Assembly: GCF_964204645.1 (NCBI RefSeq)
Contig: NC_134031.1
Location: forward strand, 8,720,501 to 8,784,500
Reading direction: 5' to 3'
DNA length: 64,000 bases
DNA from: Tubulanus polymorphus
Lineage: Eukaryota > Nemertea > Palaeonemertea > Tubulaniformes > Tubulanidae
Shown here in pieces: positions 11,963 to 23,500 of the stretch; position 1 is the stretch's first letter, and each line of letters opens with the position of its first letter. The position numbers and the translations under genes were made by a program. The notes beneath the pieces were generated by a model. The model was not told the origin of the DNA. It did not search any database and was given only the letters and a program-made list of their open reading frames with translations.

Positions 11963-13902
11963 CAGGGTGTCTCAAGAAAATGTGTTACCGTAGCTTAAAG
12001 ATTAATTATTCATTAATTTAGCAAGGAGTATTTTTATCTGGAACTGCGGATTGTGTTTTTATGTTTAAATATTGTAATCAATATTTTGCCAGGTCATTTG
12101 TAGCTAAGAAAACATATTTGTAGATTTTTCCTATGTCCATTAATGGATCTAACCCTTAGTCTTTGTCACTTTTACCCGGATACCGTTTTGGCAGCTCAAG
12201 TAGGCTGTCTTGTTTATTGAGTATTTTGTCTACCTAGCGAACTGGCACTATTTTTGAATAAGTGATGTAATAGCAATATAAACAACTCTCAACTCACCTG
12301 CCCTCGCAACTAGTTTAGCTCTCATCAGGTAATTAGTGTCTTAATATGTCATTAAGATTTGGATGAACCAATCGCTAGAAGTTTTGGTCACTAATTTCTT
12401 GATGGGAGTGTCTTAATCAACTTGGTTTTTGGCAGCACAGATTTGATCACTCTGTGCCTGCTATCCAACTGATTAAGACGTAAAATAAACTGGTATTAAC
12501 ACATAAATTCAATCGTTTGAATTTTCAGGTGAGTTACATCCATTTTTCATAGTTAAATCTTATATATGTTTTGGCATAAATGTGTACCTAGGCTTAGCTG
12601 AGAAATCAGACCTTTATGTAACACGTACATTTGGTACTGAGAGTCAATTTTTATAGATTAGGTATTTAATCTAAAATGACGACTAATGATTATTTGTTTG
12701 TAGAAATAGGCCTTTGTATTAAGTATGTAGTTAAAGAAAAGTCATTGTAGGACAATCTCAGTTACGATCTGATGAAGTATGAGTAATCAAGTAGTATAAT
12801 ATTCGATTCTATTCTGTGTATACTGTAACTAATTATCATAAGACTCTGTGCCTGCTATCCAACTGATTAAGACGTAAAATAAACTGGTATTAACACATAA
12901 ATTCAATCGTTTGAATTTTCAGTTTTGTAAAATTGGCAACGCGCAAAAAGTCCGTTGCTAAATTAACTATAATTGAAATCAGATTTTTTGGAGGATAGGT
13001 TGGTAGACCTCGATGTTTGCTCAAGGATGGAATGTTTAAATGCAAAAAATAAGTCATGCATACCATGTTTTTGAATGGTCCTTGAAATGGAGTCGAACCA
13101 ATACAAGACATAAGGATTATTGCATTATACAATGTAATAAAAAATACGTTTATTGATAAATGTTCCGCTATCACTTCACATGGTTTGAGACCAGACAAGT
13201 AAATCAACTGAAGCAGATTTCTACTTGATAAAATTCTTGGTACTCATGACCAATTAAGCTTCTCTGGGACTTGTTCAATATCATCACCATTTTACCAATG
13301 CACACGGTTAAGATCAACGTTGAATAAAGAAGTTTCCAGTTTCTAGGCGACATTTTGTGGCGGTCTCTCGAGGTCCCCATTGTTGCGATGATTTGCGCTC
13401 ATTTTTAAAACATAAGTTTAGATTGAATATCATATAGTTGTGCAGCCCCTTGCTCTACGGAATCAATTTATACACCATTTTAAAGGAAATGAAATGCAGA
13501 TATTTGCTGGCGATTCTTGGAATTTTTGAACGCAACAATTGAGAACAGTGACGATGTGAAACCAAGGACCGCATATCTTAACCGCGCATTTCATGAAAAA
13601 AAAATCACAAGGAGTGAAATTCAATGATTGTGCGATTTTAAATCAATTTTCCTACCGGCAGGTGGTCATTTAACAATAGACGTACACAATGAAACAATCC
13701 ACAAATTTGGTTCGACAGCATTTTAATGGCAATTCATAAACCTGCTAGTGCTCAGCCATGCATGACTTATTTTTGCATTTTAACATTTCATTCTCAAGTT
13801 AACATCCAGGTCTACCAACTTTACCCCCAAGAATTATTAAAATCATAGTTAATGAATTAGTAACCTTAAGGCAAAGGGTAACATATTTTCTGTAACACCC
13901 TG
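11963..13902. mobile_element. Mariner/Tc-like element, 1.94 kb, TA target duplication
   Basis: Both ends begin CAGGGTGT and are inverted copies for roughly 55 bp (left CAAGAAAATGTGTTACC, right CAGAAAATATGTTACC), flanked by TA at 11961-11962 and 13903-13904. ACAGGGTGT termini with TA duplications are typical of the mariner/IS630 group. No intact transposase was identified; the minus ORF at 12890-13207 shows no DDD/E motif I can support. The right subterminal part (13735-13860) also occurs inverted at 12955-13065, indicating internal rearrangement. Confidence 0.6.
12449..12922 (+). repeat. Pair of identical 80-bp direct repeats 394 bp apart
   Basis: 12449-12528 and 12843-12922 are identical by eye, from ACTCTGTGCCTGCTATCC to GTTTGAATTTTCAG. 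The first copy continues into CAG-GTGAGT, a strong splice-donor consensus; the second does not. They lie inside the mariner-like element. Confidence 0.75.
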
Positions 13903-14602
13903 TATAATCACGGAAGATATTCTACATCTTTATCAATAATATTTTGCCAAATAGCTTGTATGTGTACACATAGACCTGTGACGTTTTGCACATCGATTTA
14001 CGGTTGTCGTTTGTAAAATGATGCTGAATGTTTAGGTTTCATAATGGTAACGTTTTATAAGGCGTAAAAAATGAAAATTTTGCATGACGGGTCAATATTT
14101 CCAAAAATGTATGTTTATTTTTTACTTTGGTACATCGCCCATGGTCAAAGTAGTTTACCTTGGAAAAAGATCTTTTTAATTCTTGAGTAAAGTAAGTAAG
14201 TAAAGTTTTTGTAGTCAAAAAAAGGCAAAAAATATACATTTGTTTACGGTCCATGTCCGAAATTTGTTAGGGTTCAGGTAGGAAGGGAAGCTATTTTGAA
14301 AAAATAATTTTCAAAATATGAAAACAATTTAGATTAAAGGCAAAAAATGATACTTTGTTTCTCATTCCCCGGCCGGGTCAGATGAATTAACGGTAAAAAT
14401 CGTAAAAATAAAATGGTGCCGGCCGGGCCTAGACTTAATACCTTCTTCGTTTTATGATGAAAATAAAAACCGGCTCGTCGGGTCAATACGTACAATTAGT
14501 ATATGGTAACGATTTTCAGAATAGTGTACATATCCTGTGCCTTATTTTTTTTTATTTTATAAATATTCAGTGGAAACGGTTTTTTTGTCAATAAAAAAAA
14601 AA

Positions 14603-15190
14603 CTAGGGGTCCAGGGACACCATGCCCACTTGGGAAGTGGTTTCAAATGCTCAACAATCTAACAATTTCCATATTCAATGCCCCCTGGTGACCATATACA
14701 AAAACCAATGACCTTGAAACCCACCACAATCATAGAACATGTCAGCAGCTACGATTTTGTAATCGATTGTGATAACAAAATATACCTAGTTACCAATTTA
14801 ATATGGAAATATTAAGGTTCTTTGCTATTCAACGCCCTCTGGTGACCATATGCAAAACCCAATGACCTTGACACTCGCCACAATCATAGAAAATGTCATG
14901 AACTACAACTTTGCAATTGATCATGGTAACAAAATATGCCTAGGTACCGATCTAATAAGGAAATACTAAATTATTCTACTATTCAACGCCCCCTGGTGAC
15001 CATATCGAATAACAAATGTCCTTTAAACTCACCTCAATCATAGACGATGTCATGAGCTACAACTTTGCAATTGATTGTGGTAACAAAATAGCATAAGTAC
15101 AAATATAATATAGAAATACTGAGTTATTGTATTATTCAACGCCCCCTGGTGGCCATATATAAAAACCAATGGCCTTGAAACTCACCATAT
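14603..15190 (+). repeat. Family A start plus four ~154-bp tandem units
   Basis: Begins ACTAGGGGTCCAGGGACACC followed by ATGCCCACTTGGGA, the family A left end. GGTGACC or GGTGGCC recurs at 14687, 14841, 14995 and 15148, giving periods of 154, 154 and 153 bp. Each unit reads roughly: CGCCCCCTGGTGACCATAT, AACCAATGACCTTGAAACTC, CACAATCATAGAACATGTC, GCTACAACTTTGCAATTGAT. The right half of family A is missing here. Confidence 0.85.
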
Positions 15191-15714
15191 CCACGTTATG
15201 GGCTACAACCTTCCACGTGACCATTTGAGCCGTTGCAGTTGCTAGTAATCGCAACCGACATGAGCAGGGAAGCAACTGGGAGGATCTCATATCCCGCTAG
15301 TCGGCCTCAGTTGCTGCGAATCGGAGCGCAGTCGACATAAGCTGGGCTGCGATCGCGGTTGCTCTCAGTTGCGTCGGTAGGAGTCGGTAGGCGTCGCGTT
15401 GCTTGTCGACATAAGCCAGCATGTTAGCAGGTGCGTGTTTCTGACGTCATCTCTGACAAACACTCACGGCTTCCAATCATTTCACTAGACATTACATGCG
15501 ATATTTCATCGTTTTGGAGTGATTTGAATTAATAAACTCTTACCATTGTATAGTGTTGCTACCGTTGTATATGACATGATAATCGTATATAAGTGAGTAG
15601 CGCTGTAGGTCAGTGAATACGGTGAACAAATGTTGTTTATTTTATCGATATTTATAGGCTATGCGTACTAGCGCGCACACGTGCTTGTGTTGATTATCAT
15701 AGTACGATTACGAT

Positions 15715-16450
15715 TACGATTTTATTTACACTCCAACCATTTCAATGGTATATGGAGGAAAACTATTACACATGTATATACAAATATTTACAAAACAACA
15801 CTGACGTGATTAAAATTTAGAGAATGAAAACGTAACAAAATATATATACATCAACTATTTACAATACTATATATACTATTGGAGGGATCTATATACATCT
15901 AAGCTGGTCTTAATGAATTTAGCTAATTTGACCGTTGGGTTTTTCAGAATATCAAGGGTATTAAAGGTATTCAAATTCAAATAGTTTTTGCGGGGTTCGT
16001 TAAGTAAGGTACAGTCAAACAGAAAATGGGATTCGTCAAAGTATTTCAAGTGGGGCATATTCTATCGGCTCTGTCTAAATGAAGGTTTGAAAATTTGTTC
16101 ACAGGTAAAATATAGGACCCGATCCTCAATTCAAATAAACTAGTTCCTAAGTCATCACCAAGTTCTATTATATACTTCTCTAACCTAATATCATTTTTAT
16201 ATTGCCTAAAGTTAGTGTATATCGGATTAGTATTTATGGCAGATACAGTTTCTAAAGGTGCTGGTCACGGAGTATCTGTTTTATTCGTTTTGAAAAAGAT
16301 TTACTGTTAGTCATGAATTGCTGCGTCCAAATGCAGGACAAACCACAGTCATCAAAGGTTTTCTTTATATATGATAACCAAGGGCTCTTAAATTTATCCC
16401 TTAAAAATAAATTGAAAGATGTTTAACATCATAAATAGCGCCACCCGCGG
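15715..16450 (-). pseudogene. LINE 3' fragment (C-terminal zinc-finger end of an RT protein)
   Basis: The minus frame 16058-15876 reads KYFDESHFLFDCTLL, the usual end of LINE ORF2 proteins (DExHFLxxCPL). It is preceded, in a shifted frame, by DRICPT, the other half of the Cys-rich motif. On the minus strand the 3' end is a short ATCGTA tandem tail (about 15735-15700), as in LINEs with microsatellite tails. It is 5' truncated and frameshifted. Confidence 0.55.
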
Positions 16451-17089
16451 GTTGAACATGAACTATACGCACGGAGTGAAGGATAAAATAGATGACTATT
16501 CCGCTAACTATTACGGCTAATTCGTGCTCCTTTTTTCAATAAGTCACATCTCAGATCGTTATGTATACTAAAGTTTCTTCTGGTTAAGAAATCGCGGAAA
16601 GTACAATTTTGATGGCATTTGCCCTTTAAGGTATCGATTTCGTGCTGATACGAAAATGGTTTAGATAAATTCCGGGGCAACTAATAGTTTGGACGCTCCG
16701 CATGACGCCTTGCTGCATGTTTAAACAGTCGCATGCTGTGAGCTGGCGACAGACGCGGGTGACCTAAATTCGCCTCTTGGCCGGGGAATGGGGGTAATGT
16801 AATACCAGCGTTGTTTTTGCAGACAGGCCTGCTTTAACTGCTTTAGATACAACAGCTATTTTGTAACTTCATGCAGTTTCAAACAATACGCGTCCCAATA
16901 AACCCTGAATTCATATTCCACGCATCTGCTGCAATAAAAGTCGACTGAGGACATTCAAAAACATTATTTTGCTGGCATAATATCTAAGGGTCATTCATTA
17001 ATTACGTACGCAAAAATTTGCCGTTTTTTATGAGGTCCTACCTTGTGTATATACCTGCCTCAAATTATCACAATGCTCCTATCCAGGTT
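16451..17089. other. Non-coding stretch
   Basis: No gene, clear repeat or structured element recognised. Confidence 0.4.
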
Positions 17090-17750
17090 ACGCGTTTAAT
17101 TGAAAACAATAGAAATATGCTATCGCTTTTGTATGTCTATGACCGACCTTGCACTGCGTGTGACCTACGAGCAATTATCTAAAGTTTATATAATTGCTCG
17201 TAGGTGTGACATTATTCCTCTCGTTCCAGTCAGTGTTAATGAATGCACAAGCAATAAACCTCAATTGGTTCAAAATAATGCTGGTAGGCTTGTAACAAAA
17301 ACCAGTCGAATAGCTAACCCCTGTTTTAAAAGAGTTACACTGGTTTCCTGTCTCAGACCGTTCGGACTTCAAGCTGTTACTCACTACTTTTATACATGTA
17401 TGTCTTAAAGGTCTTGGACCATCTCATCTCAATGAGCTGTTAGTAGGGTATGTGCCTGCTCATCAACTCCGCTCCACAAACAATGGTTTGTTTTCCAAAA
17501 GTTTTTGAACAATAAGTTTAGTTTCAGGATATCTTTTTACGGAATCTTTTACCGAGACATGTCAGGGATAGTCCTACAGTTCCTACTTTTAAAAAGGTTA
17601 AAAACTTTCAAGTTTCCTTTTGTTCATGATTCTTAGAATACTACAGTGTTTTATGTTGGGGTTGGAATAAGTGTTTTATGGAAAGCGCAATGAGTCTTTT
17701 TTTTAGAAAATAGCGCTATATAAAAGCATATTTTATTATTGCTATTCTTA
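17090..17750 (+). pseudogene. CR1/Jockey-type LINE 3' fragment
   Basis: The frame from 17240 reads PQLVQNNAGRLVTKTSR, the hallmark of the region after RT in Jockey/CR1-like elements (LQxVQNxAARLVT). It is followed, after frame changes, by GLGPSHLNELL and PAHQLRSTNNGL. The 3' end is AGCGCTATATAAAAGCATAT followed by a T/A-rich tail, typical of these LINEs. It is 5' truncated, with stops and shifts. Confidence 0.65.
17163..17205. repeat. 15-bp perfect hairpin
   Basis: ACCTACGAGCAATTA (17163-17177) and its exact inverse (17191-17205), with a 13-nt loop, lie just upstream of the recognised LINE coding block. Confidence 0.7.
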
Positions 17751-18309
17751 AAGGCTTAAAAAATATGTAACTTTATGAAATGAAAATATTGAATGGAACA
17801 CCGTTTAAATTCATGAAATAAGTGTCAGCCTCATTTTAACTTCCGCTTGATTCCTGACTCCCAGTTTCATTTACGTGAAAATACCTTCAATACCTCATTT
17901 TACATTATTATGTATCTATATCATATTCAATGCAATGAATGAAAAAAAATAGATAATAGATATGAGCTCATATTAAGTTTTTATTTACACGATCAGGTTT
18001 TATTTTTTAGATTGAATTCGCGGATTCATGCGAAATCGTACAAAGCAGCTTCATTACCAAGAAATTACATGCATTTTTCCAATCCAACAACAGGACAATA
18101 TATTTTGTCGAAAAGTTTCACATTAAAGTTTTGACGAGTCAATAATGATCACGTCGTACAATATGAAAAGGCTGTAGGCCTACCCATGTGACTACCCATG
18201 TGACGTTTTAACGATGTACTATGGGAACAACCGATTCAATCAGAAGTAACGAGCTAACGGTATATCACTCGGTATCTTAGATTTGCTAACATTGAAAATA
18301 TAAAACATA

Positions 18310-19142
<833 letters not shown>

Positions 19143-19205
19143 CAAAGATCGTTACAAACATGATCCATCTTTTGCTTGGTTATCTGGAAAGAAATCGATA
19201 ATAAG

Positions 19206-20112
19206 ACTAGGGGTCCACCATGCTCACTTGGGAAGTGGTTTGAAATATTCAACAAACGGAAAACGCCCCTGGTATACATATTAAGGTAGCAATGACTTCA
19301 AAAATCTCACCACAATTGATTGTGGTTACAAAATATGCCGAGAGACCACTACAATATGAAAATACTAAGTTATTCGGCAAATCAACGCCCCCTGGTGACC
19401 ATATACAACAACTGGTGCTGGAATGTTTATAATCATAGAACATGTTATGAGCTACAATTTTGCAATTGTTTATGGTTACAAAATATCCATAGGTACAAAT
19501 ATGAATAGGCAAATTCAATAAAATCAAATATTTAACTCCCAATGGTGTGGAGAACAAAAACCTGGGTAACCCTGTCGATATTTTCCGTTATCCGTTCCGT
19601 TTTCTGTTATGTTAAATAGCCCTTCCAAAGTACCCTATAACCATCACGATTTTCAATCAAAAATGGCGAACCATTCTGGAGCGACAGGTCTCGGAATTGA
19701 GGGCAAAAATGACTTTTTGGGCACCATGACGGCCATCTTGCGTCCGATCGACCCTGTTTTTGTTTTTGTTATGCTCGTTTAGCATGGGGAGATACAAACA
19801 TGTCCGAGGGATCGAGATAATTGATTAATCAAAGCGTTCTCAAAATTTTCCTTGAAAACTTCAAAAATGTATAAAAAAGTGCTGATTTTGGCGATTAACA
19901 ATGGCTGCCAGACGGCCATCTTGATTCCGATGGGGCCAGCTTTCGGGCAGAAGATTTATTTAGGATGTATAAACCAAACATCAATACAATCCATTGAAGC
20001 ATCTTCAAAACTTCCCAAAATAACTGAATTCCGTCTACGGACGAACAGTCGGACGCACTACGGACGAAAAGTGAACGCAGTGGCCCGCTGGGACTAATGT
20101 CCCAAGTCGGCT
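19206..20112 (+). mobile_element. Family A repeat, near-complete 0.9-kb copy
   Basis: Left end ACTAGGGGTCCACCATGCTC with CACTTGGGAAGTGG; right end GGGACTAATGTCCCAAGTCGGCT. CCCACTTGGGA at the left and TCCCAAGTGGG at the right are inverted words, so the ends may be short inverted repeats. Between them are about 1.5 of the 154-bp units, then a unique right half containing GACGGCCATCTTG, CTTGAAAACTTCAAAAATG and CGGACGAAAAG. No ORF of significance was found. Confidence 0.7.
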
Positions 20113-20312
20113 AAAAACGATTCGCCACTAGTATTAAAAGATAGGTGGTGGTGGATCTTGAATCTTGATTGCGGTGCGATTCGATTGTCGGCCTATTGTC
20201 TTATTTGTTTTATACATGTCGACAGGACGCTTTTGTACTTTTTTCATATTCACCTTTTTACAGTCAGGGTCTGTACATTTTACATATTCACTTTTTTTAC
20301 ATCTCAAATAAC

Positions 20313-20565
20313 CTATGTTATGTCCAAAGAGCTGATGCTCCCTGGTGATGAATATATATTCTCTGATCTGAAGCTCCTTGGTGACTGGGAATAAAGATTC
20401 TGATGAAGCCTTTTACTTCCACAAGCACCAGTCTCCCTGGAACAGAGACCCGACAAACGGGAGCTACCAACTTCTTCCGTGGGCGCCGTCACAGACACTC
20501 CTCGATTGTGGCCATACGTTGGATTAGAAAGTCTTGGATTGCACGTGGTACCCGATGACGTTAGA
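20313..20565 (-). CDS. Receptor exon 12: cytoplasmic tail and stop
   Basis: Acceptor TTCATATAG; the first base completes the phase-2 codon. The tail of 84 residues is Ser/Thr/Pro/Gly-rich, with NPTYGHN, QNLYSQSP and ENIYSSPGS, and ends SSLDIT followed by TAG. NPTY fits the NPxY consensus for PTB/clathrin adaptors; YSSP fits YxxP. Function is inferred from motifs only. Confidence 0.72.
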
Positions 20566-23500
20566 CTATATGAATTAATGATATATAGAATGTATAGTGT
20601 ATTTAATTGACTAACTTGACTAGGAATATATTTCAAGATACGCTCCCGTCGAGAAACAATCTTACCTCGAAAAAGATTGAACTACCTCGGGTGGATGAGT
20701 CCGCTTAGAACAGCCTCTGCTGAAATAAGATAATGCGCTCATTAAGTTAACCGGAGACAGCCCATGGAATAATTTCGGGTACGGAGTATATAATACTGTT
20801 GTCGAAGCAGAGCTAATTATTGATTTTTAAGTGTGTTACAACATGTATTATTATTTTTATTATTATTATTCTTTATTTACGAATTAAATTACATTAGAAA
20901 ATTACAGATAATAATATGGTAATGTAATATAAGTCGATGGTTACCAGGAGAAGTTAAAAACTTGTAACCATAAAGCATGGCCCTGGCACCCATGGAAATC
21001 ACACACGCACACACATCTTATCGAAAAAGGGTAAAAAATATTTCAATTGCTGAATCGAGTTTCTGACGCCTCAAGGCCCGGACGCACTGGGCGATTTGGT
21101 CGCCCGATTTCGTTGCCCGACGAAATCGCCGGTAAAATCGCCCAGTGTGTCCGGGCAATCGCGGCGATTTAGTCGGCCGACGAAATCGCCCGAATCCAAC
21201 ATGTTGGATTCTGTCGCCGGCGATTGCGTCGCCGGCGAGGCGACAGAATCGCCCAGTGTGTCCGGGTACGGCGATCAGTCGCCTCGAGCGCCGTATTAAC
21301 CAGCCAATCACGGCTCTTTGATTTATTAAAGGTGGCGCTAGCAGCTGGTCGTTTCAAAATAAGCGGCGCTGTTCGCCGATTTCGTCGCCGACGAAATCGC
21401 CCAGTGTGTCCGGGTCTGTCGGCGATCATATCGGTCATAAAATCGGCGGCGATTTCGTCGGCCGACGAAATCGCCCAGTGTGTCCGCGGCTTTATTTCTC
21501 ATCAAACTAAATGCCCAGGGACACCATACTCACTCGATGAAATTCTTGACAATTCAATATTCAATGGCTGCCGAACATAAACAGAAATCAATTACCTTTT
21601 AACTCAGATTAATCATAGAGCATGTTATAAGCTACGATTCTGCTATTGCTTGTGGTCACAAAACATATGCCTAGGGCTATGGAGATACAATTTTATTATG
21701 ATATTCAACGCCCCCTGGCAAACATATTCAGAAACTAAATTTTACACATCAGACGCATGAGGACTGATGTGACAAGGATGGCCGCCAATTGCGTAGAAAT
21801 TGACTGATCGACTGAAATACCTGTCAATGTTTAAGTGATTCATTCCCGAAGTGTACCGATCACGACTCATCGAAAAATTGAAAACCATAAGAATGCTACG
21901 GGTCTCAGAATCCAGAATAAAGATTACCTTTTTGAGCACAATAATCGGACGATTGTAATCTTGTGTCCGATTGACCCAGTCTTTTCTTGATTGGTCCCAG
22001 AGGGATACAAAAGCATATGAAACATCGAGGAAATTTGCCAAAGGATCCTCAGTATGTCCCATGAAAACTTCACAAATGTTCAACTAGGGGTCCAGAAGTA
22101 GTAGTATAGTAGTAGTATAGTAACGTAAACATGCTCCTGGGAAGCCCATATTCCCTCAGAAATTCTCCCAGACCCTGATGTAAAATTTCCCTAAGTGAAT
22201 ACGACTGGATTCAATGGATCGGGCACTCGCATTCGAAAAGAACTAGAGGTCAGAAAAAGGTACACATGTTCTCGTGAAAACCTCTCAACCCGTACAGGGG
22301 TCAGTCAGAAAATTACCACCACTGATTACCTAGTTTCTTTTTACCCAAAAGGCTAACTTACGTCGACAAGTGACTTGACGCCTACAAACGTATATAATCG
22401 ACCCAATATTTTTTTGATAATGGGCCCTATACTAGGAGGCGTAAAACCTAAACAAGATCCTTAGATAAGCTACATACCTGACATTTCTTCGTATGCATAA
22501 TATGAAGGTGATAATCATGAAGAAGAATAAAAACACTCCTAAGACGATGGCCACTGTCGTTACACTTTTCACGTGTTGGGCAATAACATCGGCATGGTTA
22601 GCACCTGTGCGGCCTGATTCACCATCATCTACGTACGTATTGAGAAACATAGTATAAGATTTTTTCTGGTTGGGGTACGTTGATCGGGTTTACAAAATAT
22701 GCATAGGTACCAATATACATGTACATGGAAATAGCACTTTAGCCCGCCATTATACGCCCCTTGGTTGAGCATATACAGAAACCATGACCTTGAAACTCGT
22801 TACAATCATGGAATATGTCTACAACTTCACGGCCATTGATTGTGGCTATTGATTGTGGTTGGCAGGACGGCCATCGTCTGACGGCCATTTTTTCTTGTGA
22901 CGGGCCCTCAGGGTGCACATACACCTATGAAACACCAAGCAGAATTGTTCGAAGCGTCTTCAAAATTACCCTTGAAAATTCTAAATTGCACTAAATGATT
23001 TTGGCGAAAAACAATGATCACCAGTCATCGATCATGACTGGTCGGGCCAGTGCTTGGGCTGCAAATGGTAGATACATGCATACACCAAATATCAACACAA
23101 TCCATTGAATCCTCTTAAAAACCTCCCAGAATAACTGGATTCCTTCTACGAACGGATGGACAAAGGAAAAGACGAATGAACGACTGACTTACCATCATTT
23201 TTTGATATTATCGTTTCTCCGTAGAATTGATATTTAGCATGAAATCCCTGTAGCTCCGTTTTGGTGTTAGATTCGAATGTGATGAGCAAATGTCGACCAG
23301 TAGAAGTCATTGCACGGGGTAGTTTGTCTCCACAGAATCGACCAATCACAAGCGATGGAATTTGCCTTCCGTCATAAACAGTCACGTGATCTAGTTTATC
23401 ACTACACATGATTGGTCCATGTGATTCAAGGTTAAACGAATCGAACGCTAACGTGATCTTCATGCCCTTAGGTGCCTCGATGAGCCACTGACATTTCGTA

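Noticed and set aside
14603-15190. CRISPR-like array
   Set aside because: Units are full-length ~154-bp tandem copies without unique spacers, in a eukaryotic repeat family.
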